Below the pieces are notes generated by a model. The model worked only from the letters and a program-made list of their open reading frames with translations, did not search any database and had not been told where the DNA came from. A stretch of DNA of 64,000 nt from JAXMAO01 sp046350375 (lineage in GTDB: Bacteria; Planctomycetota; Phycisphaerae; UBA1845; UTPLA1), in the NCBI GenBank assembly GCA_046350375.1, contig JAXMAO010000007.1, positions 124,001-188,000 on the forward strand, written 5' to 3'. The translations under genes were made by a program, and so were the position numbers. Every line of letters starts with the position of its first letter. Position 1 is the first letter of the stretch. Below, in pieces: positions 8,085 through 17,768 of this stretch.

Positions 8085-10628
8085 TCAGCCGGAAACCTGC
8101 TGACGAATGGCGTGATAAGCCGTCGTGAGCAGGTTGTTGGTCCAGATTTTCTGCATGACCTGCACCGGCGTGAGGTAGCTCACCACTTCGTCCTCCATCA
8201 CGCCGTTCTTCACGCGGCCGGTCTTGATGAACAGCGCCACGCGCCCCTGGCCGATCCGCGCCAGGTCGGGCGCGAAGCGCGCGAAGAGGTCGACGCCGAC
8301 TTCGTAGCGGGCGCGGCCGTCCGGCTGCGTCTCGCCGTCGACGTAGAGGTGGTAGTAGCGGCCGAAGAAGGTCATCACGTTGTGATGGCTGCCGTCGGCG
8401 TGTTTCTCGAAGCGGTTAACCATCTCCGAGAATTCGAAGCTGGCGACATTCAGCCCCGGAAAGATGCTGGCGACCCACTTGGGCGCGGCCCGGCCGACAA
8501 TCGTTCCGCCGCGGATGCGCATCTCGCCAGATCCGGTCGGATAGCTGGGCACGCCCGGCGGCGGCCAGAGACGATCGTGCGACGCGTCGGTCATCGACAT
8601 GCGGCCGGTGACGGTCATGCCGGGGAAGAAGTTCTCGACGATCGGGCGCGTGCCGGGCGCCGGCGCCAGGTCGCGGGCCTCGTACGCCAGGTCATACATC
8701 GCGGCGTCGTCTAGCCCCGCGCTCCACGCACCGGAGACCCAGCCGCCGTCGACGGCGCAGCCGAACTGCACGTGCACGGCCCGCTCGGCGACCGCGGCCG
8801 AAAGCGACAGCTCGTCGGCGTCGATGGGTGGTCCGCCGCCAATGCCGCCGAAGCGGACCGACCGGCCGTGAAGCGTGAGTTGCAGGTCGGCGCGGCGCAA
8901 CGCGTCGAGCAGCGCGGCGCGGCGCGGTCCGGCGACGGCGCCGCCGTCGGATGCAGCCAGCCAGCCGCGCAATTCGGGCAGATCGAGCCGGTCGGCCGAC
9001 AGCAGGGCGCTGCCGCGCGGGCCGGTCGAGAGGTGATCGAGGTTGGCCGAGATTCGCAGGCGCGACTCGCCCGCCCGCACCGCCACGTCGCTGACGCGAA
9101 CGTGATCGTCGGTCAGGCTGATCGGCCCGCTGACGGCGATGGCGAGCGGCTCGGCCGCGCCGGCGCGGCTCAATCGTCCGGCCAGCGCGTCGAGCTTCAG
9201 TTCCGACGGTCGCAGCACGAGCCTGCCGTCGGCAAAGGCCAATCGCAGTGTGCCGGCGACCCCGCCCGACTCGAGCGCCAGCGCCGTGCCACCGTCGTCG
9301 ATCGGCCAGGTGAGCCGGCCGACTCCGTCGGCGATGGTCGGCGCGCGGAGGACGATCTGTGCGGTGGCGCTCTCGATGCGCTCCTGCGGGCGCGGGAGCG
9401 TCATCCAGTCGCGCGGGCGCGTCGGGCGCAGCCGCGCCTCGCCGCTCGCGACCAGCTCTGCCGAGCCCCACCGCGCCAGCCAGCGCCCGACGCGGATCGT
9501 CCAGACCGCGGCGTCCGGGGCCGGCGCCTCGCGACGCAGATCGGCTTCGCACTCCATCAGGCCGGCTACGCCGGCGGGCTTGCGCAGCGCGTCGTGCCAG
9601 GCGAGCGCGGCCTGCGTCGCGTCCACGCGCCATGCGACGTGAGCCGCGGCGGGCGCCGCGTCGGCCAGCAGCTGGCCCGTGAGGGAGCCGTCAATCTTGG
9701 CGGCCGGACGAATCTGCCGCAGCCCGGGAAAAACCTCCGCCCAGCGCCACGGCTCGCGCACGGCGACATCTAGCGCCAGCCGGGCGCGCCAGGCGGCGTG
9801 CGGATCGGCGAAGAAGTCCCAGTCGCGCGCCAGCAGGGCGCGCAGCCCGTCGGCGCGGACCGGCGCGCCGAGCGTGATGGCACTTTCGATCGAGCGGACG
9901 CGGACGCCGGCAAGCTCGGCGTCAAGCTGCGACACGTCCCAGGTGCGCTCGGCCTGCGGACCCTGGACCGGGGCGGCGCGAAGCCGGGCGCTGACCACGC
10001 AGGGCACGCCGGCCCCCTTCAGAAAATCATCCGGCGACGCGGCGCCGGCCGAAGTCGGCCCGGCGATGCGCACGTCCAGCTTCGTCGCATCGACCTGGGC
10101 ATACCATTCGGACTGATCGACCGCGTCGATGGCCTCGATGCGGGCCAGCAGGCCGCCGCGCAGCGCCGCACCCTCGGTCAGCGTCGCCAGCGCCGGACAG
10201 GTGTGCAGCAGCCGGGCCGCGTCGTCGACGCGCGCTTCGGCGGCGTAACTCCAGCGGTCGCCGCCGGTCTGGAGGCCGAGCGTGACGCCGCCGCCGTCGA
10301 CCTCGGCGCGGCCGCGGAACCGATGCGGGGCCTGCTCGCGATGGCGGTCGAACGAGTATTCGAGCCGGGCGCGGGCCGGCTGACCGGCGCGCTTGTCCAG
10401 CCGCGCGGGAATGCGGGCTTCGAGCGACGCGGCATCGACCGCAGCGGCGAGACGCCAGCGCTCCGCCCACATCGTGCCGGCCGAGACGACATGCTGGCCG
10501 CTGGCGGTCAGTCGCACGTCGGCGGCGCCGGTCAGGCTGGCGGTCGAGCCGGGCGCGGCGCCACGGTGCAGCGCTGCGACCGCGCGCGGGCAGAGTGCCA
10601 GCCACTGCTCGACGTTCGAGAGCCGCAC
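8085..10628 (-). CDS. AsmA/YhdP-like protein, C-terminal part of a frameshifted gene
   Basis: C-terminal part of a very long repetitive beta-strand protein. The pattern fits the AsmA/TamB/YhdP superfamily of envelope proteins thought to bridge or carry lipids between membranes: many short strands of the form GxxxLxLxxG and a conserved end (GEMRIRGGTIVGRAAPKWV, then LNVASFEFSEMVNRFEKH and HHNVMTFFGRYYHLYVDGE). The GTG at 10628 is only the first start-like codon in this frame. The protein-like sequence continues upstream of it (GDDQPDNGFLVDFAADH) to about 10680, where the frame is lost. The N-terminal part lies in another frame upstream. The C-terminus includes a stretch typical of planctomycete DUF-type AsmA-like proteins. 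Family placement is moderate; the break is clear. Confidence 0.68.
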   Translation of the reverse strand: MRLSNVEQWLALCPRAVAALHRGAAPGSTASLTGAADVRLTASGQHVVSAGTMWAERWRLAAAVDAASLEARIPARLDKRAGQPARARLEYSFDRHREQAPHRFRGRAEVDGGGVTLGLQTGGDRWSYAAEARVDDAARLLHTCPALATLTEGAALRGGLLARIEAIDAVDQSEWYAQVDATKLDVRIAGPTSAGAASPDDFLKGAGVPCVVSARLRAAPVQGPQAERTWDVSQLDAELAGVRVRSIESAITLGAPVRADGLRALLARDWDFFADPHAAWRARLALDVAVREPWRWAEVFPGLRQIRPAAKIDGSLTGQLLADAAPAAAHVAWRVDATQAALAWHDALRKPAGVAGLMECEADLRREAPAPDAAVWTIRVGRWLARWGSAELVASGEARLRPTRPRDWMTLPRPQERIESATAQIVLRAPTIADGVGRLTWPIDDGGTALALESGGVAGTLRLAFADGRLVLRPSELKLDALAGRLSRAGAAEPLAIAVSGPISLTDDHVRVSDVAVRAGESRLRISANLDHLSTGPRGSALLSADRLDLPELRGWLAASDGGAVAGPRRAALLDALRRADLQLTLHGRSVRFGGIGGGPPIDADELSLSAAVAERAVHVQFGCAVDGGWVSGAWSAGLDDAAMYDLAYEARDLAPAPGTRPIVENFFPGMTVTGRMSMTDASHDRLWPPPGVPSYPTGSGEMRIRGGTIVGRAAPKWVASIFPGLNVASFEFSEMVNRFEKHADGSHHNVMTFFGRYYHLYVDGETQPDGRARYEVGVDLFARFAPDLARIGQGRVALFIKTGRVKNGVMEDEVVSYLTPVQVMQKIWTNNLLTTAYHAIRQQVSG

Positions 10629-12552
10629 GCGATGATCGGCTGCGAAATCGACGAGGAAGCCGTTGTCCGGCTGATCGTCGCCGGCGAGGCGCGGCGGATG
10701 GCGACCCGCACGCCCTGCGTCGCGGCGGCAGCGACCGACTCGAGCCCGCCGTGCCGATCTCGACGGCGGTCGTCAGGTCGTCGATCCATCCGTCACGGTC
10801 GCGGCGATAGGTGGCGGCCAGCTGGGCGTGCAGGCCGCTGCCGGCCGGAACCTCGAGCCAGCCGGGCAGCGCGCCGGTCCACCCGGGACGGGTCGCCAGC
10901 GACAGCTCGACGCGCGTGCCGGCGTCGGTCGGGCGCATGGTGGCCGTGAGCGTCATCGGCCCCTGCACGTGAGCCGGCGCGGCGACGACGCGGCCCGCGA
11001 GGTTGGATTCAACCCACGCGGCATCTGGAATTTCGGCCTCGACGCGAATGGTGCCGCGGCGCCAGACATCCTGCAGCCACGCGCCGGCCGCCACGTCGTC
11101 GGCGGCGGCCGTGGCCAGGCTGGCCGGCATCGGCACGCTGGCCGCGCCGCCCAGCCGGGCGTCGGCCGAGACGACGGTGAACTCGGACAGGTCGAGCCAG
11201 CTCGTGGCGCGATTCAGCCGGCCGCGCCCGCGAAGCGCTACGCGCCCGCGTTCGACCGCGTCGGTCGAGGTGCCCGCGGCCGGCCAGCGGACAAAGGCGT
11301 TCACGTCCCAGCGCCACTCATCGGCACCGCCGGCCAGGTTGAGATCGAAGTCGAGCGGCGCCGGGCCGAGCGGAGTGGCGGCCGCGGTCTCGCTCGGAAA
11401 CAGCCAGCGAACCCAGGACGCCGGCAGTCGGGCGCGGTGTGCGGCCAGATCGACCAGGTGGCCCGACAGGCCGGCGCGCCAGCGCGGCGCCTGGGCAGTG
11501 ATCAGCTCGAGCACCGGCGACTTGGGCCCGGCGGTCGGCCGGCCATGCAGTTCGACGCCCGGCAGCGCGACCGTGAGCTCCTCCAGCGCGATGCGGTCGC
11601 CGGTCGGCTGCCACACGCCGCGGGCCGCCAGCCGGGCAGTCGCGAGCTGCCAGGCGGGCGCCGGGGCTGGCGCGCTGGCAGGCGCGGTCCAGGCCAGGTC
11701 GCGCAGATCGAGCGCGATGGCGAAGGCCTGTTCAAGCTGCGGGCTGACGCTGACGGTGACCGAGCCCGAGCAGTTTCCGCGGAGCGACTGGCCGTGCCAG
11801 CCGGGCACGAGTTGCAGCGGCAGCGCCGCGAGGTCGAGCGTGTCCCAGGTGATCGTGCCGTGACCGGAAAGCCCCTGGCCGGCGGCGGCGCTGGCGGAGT
11901 CGGCGGACGGCGCGCCCGGCGGCGGCGAGAACACGGCATTCGAGGCGAACAGCCCGCCGCTGCGGCCGCCGGCGCGGCCATGCACGTCGAGCGTCAGTTC
12001 GCCGGCGGCGTCGGGGGGCGAAAGGTGAACGTCACCGAGCGCAAGCTCGGCGGTCGCGCCGCTGCGCTCGTCGCTGACGTGCAGACGGACGTCGGTGAGG
12101 CGCAGCTCGCAGGCGCGGCCGCCGCGCGCGGGCCGAGCCGAGATCGTGCGCAGGCGACCCTGGGCGTCGATGAGCGCCGCCAGGCGGGGTGCGTCAATCT
12201 GCAGCCAGCGCGGGCCGCGGCCCAGCGCCAGCGACAGCGGATCGAACGGCAGCGCCACGCGGGCCATCGCCAGCAGCGGCTCGCGCTCGGCTCCGCCGTC
12301 CGAGACGCGGACGTCTTCGATCTCGATTCCGCCGCTCCAACTGACGCGCACCGGCCCGACGGTGATTCGGCCGTCAAGGGTGCGCTGCAGCTCGGCGACG
12401 ATCTGCTCGCGGAGGCGCTCGATCGGCAGCCACGCCGGCAGCGTGACGTAGGCCAGCACGCCGGCGGCCAGCAATCCGACGGCGATGCGCCGGCCGCGCC
12501 GCGCGCGGCGCCGCGCCGCGGGCGCGGGGTTGCGCGAGGCGGGCGACGGCAT
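10027..12552 (-). CDS. AsmA/YhdP-like protein, N-terminal part of a frameshifted gene
   Basis: The start is the ATG at 12552 (MPSPASRNPAPAARRRARRG), followed by a signal anchor, RIAVGLLAAGVLAYVTLPAWLP, and then by IERLREQIVAELQRTLDGRI, the classic AsmA N-terminus where a membrane helix leads into the first amphipathic strand-rich repeat. The meaningful frame runs to about 10740 (DRDGWIDDLTTAVEIGTAG). Below that, this open frame turns into Arg/Pro-rich nonsense. Between about 10740 and 10683 the codon pattern (third-position G/C) fits a different frame (SVAAAATQGVRVAIRRASPA), and below 10680 a third frame. The intact protein would be near 1490 residues. It is divergent from trpS. Confidence 0.68.
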   Translation of the reverse strand: MPSPASRNPAPAARRRARRGRRIAVGLLAAGVLAYVTLPAWLPIERLREQIVAELQRTLDGRITVGPVRVSWSGGIEIEDVRVSDGGAEREPLLAMARVALPFDPLSLALGRGPRWLQIDAPRLAALIDAQGRLRTISARPARGGRACELRLTDVRLHVSDERSGATAELALGDVHLSPPDAAGELTLDVHGRAGGRSGGLFASNAVFSPPPGAPSADSASAAAGQGLSGHGTITWDTLDLAALPLQLVPGWHGQSLRGNCSGSVTVSVSPQLEQAFAIALDLRDLAWTAPASAPAPAPAWQLATARLAARGVWQPTGDRIALEELTVALPGVELHGRPTAGPKSPVLELITAQAPRWRAGLSGHLVDLAAHRARLPASWVRWLFPSETAAATPLGPAPLDFDLNLAGGADEWRWDVNAFVRWPAAGTSTDAVERGRVALRGRGRLNRATSWLDLSEFTVVSADARLGGAASVPMPASLATAAADDVAAGAWLQDVWRRGTIRVEAEIPDAAWVESNLAGRVVAAPAHVQGPMTLTATMRPTDAGTRVELSLATRPGWTGALPGWLEVPAGSGLHAQLAATYRRDRDGWIDDLTTAVEIGTAGSSRSLPPRRRACGSPSAAPRRRRSAGQRLPRRFRSRSSRAALERRAVAGTLPARGRSAAPWRRARLDRQPDRRRRRATDRQRPACRLGRHDVGGALASRRCGRCRVARSPHSRAAGQARRSAGPRPARILVRPPSRAGPASVPRPRRGRRRRRHARPPDRRRPLELRRRSARRRRGPAAAHLSGAGDADRGCGAARRPAGPHRGHRRGRSVRMVCPGRCDEAGRAHRRADFGRRRVAG

Positions 12553-12713
12553 CGTGATCTCGCGGTTGGCGTCCACGCGTGAGGTCGCGATTCTATGTCG
12601 CCGATGACGCGTGGGCGACACGTCCGGCTTCATATCGGCGAGTGCCGCGGATAGACTCGCCCGCCGGGCCCGCCGCCGGCGGCGCCGAGTCGAGCACACA
12701 GGGGCCAGTCGGC

Positions 12714-13688
12714 ATGCGCGTTCTTTCGGGCATCCAGTCTTCCGGCAAACTGCACCTGGGCAACTACTTCGGAGCGATGAAGCAGCACATCGAAGACCAG
12801 GCGCGGCACGAGTCGTTCATCTTCATCGCCAACTACCACGCCCTGAATACAATCAACGACGCGGCGCTGGCGCGCCAACTGACGCGCGACGTGGCGCTCG
12901 ACTATCTGGCGCTGGGGCTCGACCCCGCCAAGGCCTGCCTCTTTCGCCAGTCCGACGTGCCCGAGGTGTGCGAGCTGGCGTGGATCCTCGGGACGGTCAC
13001 GGGCATGGGGCTGCTGGAGCGGGCCCACGCCTACAAGGACAAGATCGCCCAGGGGCAGAGCGCGTCGGTCGGGCTGTTCACCTATCCGGTCCTCATGGCG
13101 GCCGACATCCTCATCTACCGCTCTAACCTCGTGCCGGTCGGGCGCGACCAGGTGCAGCACATCGAGATGACCCAGGACATGGCCGGTTACTTCAACACGC
13201 GCTACGGCTGCGACGTTTTCGTCCGCCCGGAGGCGAAGCTGAACGACGCGGCGATCGTCCCCGGGGTCGACGGCCAGAAGATGAGCAAGAGCTACGGCAA
13301 CACCATCGACCTGTTCGATGACGCCAAGTCGGCCCGCAAGAAGATCATGGGCATCAAGACCGACAGCACGCCGGTCGACCAGGCGAAGAACCCCGACAGC
13401 TGCAACGTCTTCGCGCTACTGAAGCTGATGCTGCCGTCCGCCGAGCTGGCCGAGTGGGAGCAACGCTATCGCGCCCCCGGCATGGGCTATGGCGACGCCA
13501 AGAAGCGGCTGGCCGAGCGGTTTGAAGAGCTGTTCGGCCCGGCGCGCGAGAAGCGCCTGGCGCTGGAAAATGACCCGGCGTACGTCGAGGACGTGCTGGC
13601 GGCCGGCGGGCGGCGCGCCCGGGCGGTGGCGTGCGCGACGATGGACGACGTGCGCGAGGCCTGCGGCATTGTGACGGCGAAGCGCTGA
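12714..13688 (+). CDS. trpS: Tryptophan--tRNA ligase
   Basis: Charges tRNA-Trp with tryptophan (class Ic aminoacyl-tRNA synthetase). The ATG at 12714 gives MRVLSGIQSSGKLHLGNYFG, where the protein family naturally begins; a longer in-frame extension to 12579 overlaps the divergent AsmA-like gene and looks non-coding. The HIGH-equivalent motif is GKLHLGNYFG and the KMSKS motif is DGQKMSKSYGN. The 324-residue length is normal. The convergent methyltransferase gene ends only 18 nt downstream. Confidence 0.97.
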   Translation: MRVLSGIQSSGKLHLGNYFGAMKQHIEDQARHESFIFIANYHALNTINDAALARQLTRDVALDYLALGLDPAKACLFRQSDVPEVCELAWILGTVTGMGLLERAHAYKDKIAQGQSASVGLFTYPVLMAADILIYRSNLVPVGRDQVQHIEMTQDMAGYFNTRYGCDVFVRPEAKLNDAAIVPGVDGQKMSKSYGNTIDLFDDAKSARKKIMGIKTDSTPVDQAKNPDSCNVFALLKLMLPSAELAEWEQRYRAPGMGYGDAKKRLAERFEELFGPAREKRLALENDPAYVEDVLAAGGRRARAVACATMDDVREACGIVTAKR

Positions 13689-13706
13689 CGGCAGGCAGCC
13701 GCCGGA

Positions 13707-14492
13707 TCACGCGCCAAGCGGCGGCTGCCCGAAATACACGCGCGTTTCGTAGCCCAGTTCGACGTGGCCGTTCTCGGCAAACTGGTCGAACAGCCCCCGC
13801 AGCGCGGCGACCATGGGCTGATAGCCGTCGTGGTCCGCGCCGGGCATGTACGAGCTCGAGCGGACGCGGCCGAGCAGCCCGTCCCAGTCCAGCCGCTGCG
13901 AATTGGCGAACGTCCGCCAGGCCGCCGAACTGCCCAGAAAGCGCCGCACGCTGCCGTCTTCCTCGACCCCCTCGTGGCGGACCTTTTCGTAGTCGATGGC
14001 ATGCCCGCGCAGGAACGCCTCGTACCGCTCGTGAAACGGGCCGTCGGTGCGGCGCGAGTTCCACAGCAGCCCGACGCGCCCGCCCGGCCGCAGCACGCGG
14101 CGGAACTCGGGCCCCGCGGCCGCCTGGTCAAACCAGTGGAACGCCTGGGCCGCGAAGACCCAGTCAACGCTGGCCGGCGGCAGCCCGGTGGCGTCGGCCG
14201 AGCCGGCCACACTGTGGAAGCGCGGCTCGCCGCCCAGGAGCGACGCGGCCGCGCGGCGCATCTCGGCGTTGGGCTCGATGGCGAAGACCTCGCAGCCGCG
14301 GGCCAGCAGCAGCGCGGTGAAGATGCCGGTGCCGGATCCGACGTCGGCGACCGTCTGCCCGGGCGCGAGCCCGTGGTCGGCGACGAGCCAGTCGAGCGCC
14401 GCGCTCGGGTAGCCCGGTCGATAGCGGATGTAGTCGGCGACGCGTGTGGAAAACCGATCGCGGGCATCGGCGGCGGGCTGTCGCGCGGGCAT
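13707..14492 (-). CDS. Class I SAM-dependent methyltransferase
   Basis: A 261-residue cytoplasmic methyltransferase of the Methyltransf_11/25 type. Motif I is VADVGSGTGIFTALLL, the acidic end of strand 2 is AIEPNAEM, motif IV is VDWVFAAQAFHWFD (the FHWFD form is frequent in this subfamily), and FRRVLRPGGRVGLLWN is the usual post-core motif. The ATG at 14492 is chosen because the family begins at RFSTRVADYIRYRPGYP. The start lies 5 nt after the gltX stop, so the two are probably co-transcribed. The substrate cannot be read from the sequence. Confidence 0.88.
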   Translation of the reverse strand: MPARQPAADARDRFSTRVADYIRYRPGYPSAALDWLVADHGLAPGQTVADVGSGTGIFTALLLARGCEVFAIEPNAEMRRAAASLLGGEPRFHSVAGSADATGLPPASVDWVFAAQAFHWFDQAAAGPEFRRVLRPGGRVGLLWNSRRTDGPFHERYEAFLRGHAIDYEKVRHEGVEEDGSVRRFLGSSAAWRTFANSQRLDWDGLLGRVRSSSYMPGADHDGYQPMVAALRGLFDQFAENGHVELGYETRVYFGQPPLGA

Positions 14493-14497
14493 GGCGA

Positions 14498-16165
14498 TCA
14501 CTCCGGGCGCGGGCAGGTATAGCCGCGACCCGCGGCGGCGGCGGTGATCCGCCGCAAGGCCGTGTCGCGCCCCGCCAGCGCCAGCGTCTCGCCGATCGCG
14601 GGCGAAATCGTCGTGCCGGTGAGCGCCACGCGAACCGGCTGGGCGACGTCGGCCAATTTCAACGCCGCGCTGTCGCAGAAGGCCTTGATCGCCGCGTCGA
14701 TGGCGGCCGGCTGCCACGGCTCGACCGACTCGAGCACGGGGCCGAGCGCGGCCAGCGTCGCCCGGCCGCGGCCGCCATTGGCGTCGAGCACCTTGGCGAC
14801 GGCGGCTCCATCGGCGGACAGCGCGTCATCGGCTGCGAACAGCCGGCCGACCTTCGTATCAATGTCGTGCAGGGTGCGCAGGCCGCGGCAGGCCGACAGG
14901 CAGCGATCGAGCGTCGGGTCCGGCAGCGCGCCGATCGGCGAACCGCTGACGCTGGCGTAATCGCGGAAGGCCGACCGGAGCCGTTCGGGCGTGGCGCGGG
15001 CGCAGTAGTCGGTGTTCATCGCGAGCAGCTTTTCGCGGTCGAATCGGCCGGCGGTCTTGCCGATGCGGTCGATGGAGAAGCTCGCCACCATCTCGCCGAG
15101 CGAGAGAATCTCGCGATCGTGGCCGGGCGCCCAGCAAATGAGCGCACCGAAGTGGGGCAGCGCCTCGGGCAGGTAGCCGGCGGCGCGGAAGTCGTGCACG
15201 TCGATCTCGGGGACGGCGGCGCTGACCGCGGACGCGAGGCGGGCGAGCTGGTCGCTGGAAAACTCGGCGTCGGCCTTGTCGAGCCAGCGCGCCACGCCGG
15301 CGGCGTGGTGGCCGACCTGCGCCGCGACGCGCTCGGCCGACCAGGCGCCGCGCTTGATCTGCTCCTTGACGACGGTGCGCACGGCGCGGTGCTTGTCACG
15401 CTTCGACATCTTGGTGCCGTCGATGTTGAACACCAGCGGCAGGTGGGCGAAGACCGGCGTGCCGTAACCCAGGGCGCGCTGCATGAACACGTGCTTGGGC
15501 GTGTTCATGAGGTGTTCCTGGGCGCGCAGCACGTGCGAAATGTGCATCTGCTCGTCGTCGACCACCACCGCGAAGTGATAGGTCGGCCAGCCGTTCGATT
15601 TCACGATGACCAGGTCTTCGATCTCGCCGGCGCCGAAGGTGACATCGCCGAGGATGGCATCGTGCACGGTGATCGGTTCGTTCGGCACGGCGAAGCGCAC
15701 CACCACCGGCCGCCCGGCGGCGCGGGCGGCGGCGGCATCGGCGTCGCTCGGAAATTGGCGCGGCCGGGCGTATTTGAACGTGCGCTTCTCTGCCTCGGCC
15801 GCCTTGCGCTGGAACGCAAGCTCCTCGGGCGTGTCGAAGGCATAGTAGGCCGCGCCGGCGTCGAGCAGGTGCCGGGCCGCGGCGTCGTAGCGCTCGCGCC
15901 GCTCGCTCTGCCGGTAGGGCCCGGCCGGGCCGCCGACGTCCGGCCCCTCGTCCCAGAGGATGTCGAGCCAGCGCAAGTCGGAAAGCAGTTTCTCTTCCGC
16001 GCCGGCGATGTTGCGGTCGATGTCTGTGTCTTCGATGCGGATGATGAAGCGGCCGCCCATGCGCCGCGCGAAGAGGTAGTTGAACAGCGCGGTCCGCGCG
16101 CCGCCGACGTGGAGATAGCCGGTCGGCGACGGGGCAAAGCGGACGCGGACGGGGGATTTGCTCAT
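14498..16165 (-). CDS. gltX: Glutamate--tRNA ligase
   Basis: Charges tRNA-Glu, and possibly tRNA-Gln when an amidotransferase is present. The N-terminus VRFAPSPTGYLHVGGARTA carries the HIGH-equivalent motif, followed by RIEDTD. The KMSKR motif is GTKMSKRDKHRA. The 555-residue length is somewhat longer than the common ~470-500, the extra being in the C-terminal anticodon-binding region. It is transcribed in the same direction as guaA upstream (55-nt gap) and the methyltransferase downstream. Confidence 0.96.
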   Translation of the reverse strand: MSKSPVRVRFAPSPTGYLHVGGARTALFNYLFARRMGGRFIIRIEDTDIDRNIAGAEEKLLSDLRWLDILWDEGPDVGGPAGPYRQSERRERYDAAARHLLDAGAAYYAFDTPEELAFQRKAAEAEKRTFKYARPRQFPSDADAAAARAAGRPVVVRFAVPNEPITVHDAILGDVTFGAGEIEDLVIVKSNGWPTYHFAVVVDDEQMHISHVLRAQEHLMNTPKHVFMQRALGYGTPVFAHLPLVFNIDGTKMSKRDKHRAVRTVVKEQIKRGAWSAERVAAQVGHHAAGVARWLDKADAEFSSDQLARLASAVSAAVPEIDVHDFRAAGYLPEALPHFGALICWAPGHDREILSLGEMVASFSIDRIGKTAGRFDREKLLAMNTDYCARATPERLRSAFRDYASVSGSPIGALPDPTLDRCLSACRGLRTLHDIDTKVGRLFAADDALSADGAAVAKVLDANGGRGRATLAALGPVLESVEPWQPAAIDAAIKAFCDSAALKLADVAQPVRVALTGTTISPAIGETLALAGRDTALRRITAAAAGRGYTCPRPE

Positions 16166-16220
16166 TGTGGAATCATGGCAGGTGGAGGTTCAGCCGGCAA
16201 ATCGGCCCCGGGTGCGGCGG

Positions 16221-17768
16221 TCATTCCCACTCAATCGTCGCCGGCGGCTTGCTGGTCACGTCGTACACCACCCGGTTCACGCCCGGTACCTCGTTCACAA
16301 TCCGCCGGCTAATCGTTTCGAGCAATGTCCGGTCGAGCGCCATCCAGTCGGCCGTCATGAAATCGGTGGTTTCGACCGCGCGAACCACGACGCAGTGCTG
16401 GCCGGCATAGGTCCGCCCGTCGCCCATCACGCCCACGCTGGCGATCGGCAGCAGCACGGCGAACGCCTGGCCGATCTTGCGATACCACCCGGCCGCGGTG
16501 ATTTCCTCGATGACTATGCGGTCGGCGCGGCGCACCATGTCGAGCCGCGCCCGCGTGACTTCGCCGGCAATGCGCACCGCCAGGCCCGGCCCCGGAAACG
16601 GGTGGCGCCACACAAGCTCCTCCGGCAGCCCGAGCAGCTCGCCGACCTGGCGCACCTCGTCCTTGAACAGGTCGCGGAGCGGCTCGACCAACTCGAAGCC
16701 CAGCTCTGCCGGCAGCCCGCCGACGTTGTGATGCAGCTTGATGCCGGCCGCCGTGCCGGCCTCCGAAACGCCCGACTCTATCACGTCGGGATAGAGCGTG
16801 CCCTGCGCCAGAAAGCGGGCGTTGCGGATGGTGCGGGCCTCGTCGCGAAAGACGGCGATGAACTCGTGACCGATGCGGCGGCGCTTCTCCTGCGGATCGC
16901 TGACGCCGGCGAGCTGCGCCAGGAACCGCTCGCTGGCGTCGACCACGCGCAGGTCGAGCTTGAAGTGACCACGGAAGGTGGCCTCGACGCGGTCGCGCTC
17001 GTCGGCCCGCAGCAGGCCATTGTCAACGAAGATGCAGGTCAGCCGGTCGCCCAGGCCGCGCGCCAGAAGCGCCGCGGTGACGCTGGAGTCGACGCCCCCG
17101 GACAGGCCGCAGATGACACGCGCGTCGGCGGGGACACGGCGTGCGACGTCGGCCAGTGCTGCTTCAATGATGTTGTCGGCCCGCCAGCTTCCGTCGCACT
17201 GGCAGATGTCGTAAAGGAAGTTCCGCAGGATCTGACCGCCGTGCAGGGTGTGCGTCACCTCGGGGTGGAACTGCACCCCCCAGAGATTCACCCGCGCGTT
17301 TCGGACCGCGGCGGCCGGACAGTTCGGCGTCGTCGCCAGAACGGCGAACTCGGCCGGCAGGCTCTCGACGATGTCGCCGTGGCTCATCCAGACTGCCGAG
17401 TCGGCGGGAAGGTGTGCCAGCAGCGGATCGGCCTGCCGGACGCACAGGGCCGCCCGGCCGAATTCGCGGCAGGACGAGGCGGACACCCGCGCTCCGAGCG
17501 CGGCGCACGCCGCCTGCATTCCATAGCAGATGCCGAGCATCGGCAGTCCGAGCGTGAAGTAGTCTGAATGCAGTTGCGGGGCGGCGTGGGCGTACGTGCT
17601 CGCCGGTCCGCCCGAAAGCACCAGGCCGGCCAGGTTGGCGGTTTGTAGGGCCTTGACCGGCGTGGTGGGTGCAAAGATGCGTGAATGGACGTGATTCTCG
17701 CGGATTCGGCGGGCGATGAGCTGGGTGTACTGCGAGCCGAAGTCAATCACGCCCACGGTCCGGACCAT
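16221..17768 (-). CDS. guaA: GMP synthase (glutamine-hydrolysing)
   Basis: Converts XMP to GMP with glutamine and ATP, the last step of guanine nucleotide synthesis. It has an N-terminal class I glutamine amidotransferase domain starting VGVIDFGSQYTQLIARRIRE, with the nucleophile cysteine in LGICYGMQA and a His-Glu pair in QFHPEVTHT. The PP-loop ATP pyrophosphatase motif is GLSGGVDSSVTAALL, and the C-terminal dimerisation domain ends in PPATIEWE as in most GuaA proteins. At 515 aa it is complete. It begins a probable guaA-gltX-methyltransferase transcript. Confidence 0.97.
   Translation of the reverse strand: MVRTVGVIDFGSQYTQLIARRIRENHVHSRIFAPTTPVKALQTANLAGLVLSGGPASTYAHAAPQLHSDYFTLGLPMLGICYGMQAACAALGARVSASSCREFGRAALCVRQADPLLAHLPADSAVWMSHGDIVESLPAEFAVLATTPNCPAAAVRNARVNLWGVQFHPEVTHTLHGGQILRNFLYDICQCDGSWRADNIIEAALADVARRVPADARVICGLSGGVDSSVTAALLARGLGDRLTCIFVDNGLLRADERDRVEATFRGHFKLDLRVVDASERFLAQLAGVSDPQEKRRRIGHEFIAVFRDEARTIRNARFLAQGTLYPDVIESGVSEAGTAAGIKLHHNVGGLPAELGFELVEPLRDLFKDEVRQVGELLGLPEELVWRHPFPGPGLAVRIAGEVTRARLDMVRRADRIVIEEITAAGWYRKIGQAFAVLLPIASVGVMGDGRTYAGQHCVVVRAVETTDFMTADWMALDRTLLETISRRIVNEVPGVNRVVYDVTSKPPATIEWE

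Noticed and set aside
14444..16312. 622-codon plus-strand ORF over gltX
   Set aside because: It is a shadow of gltX and the methyltransferase, without recognised motifs.
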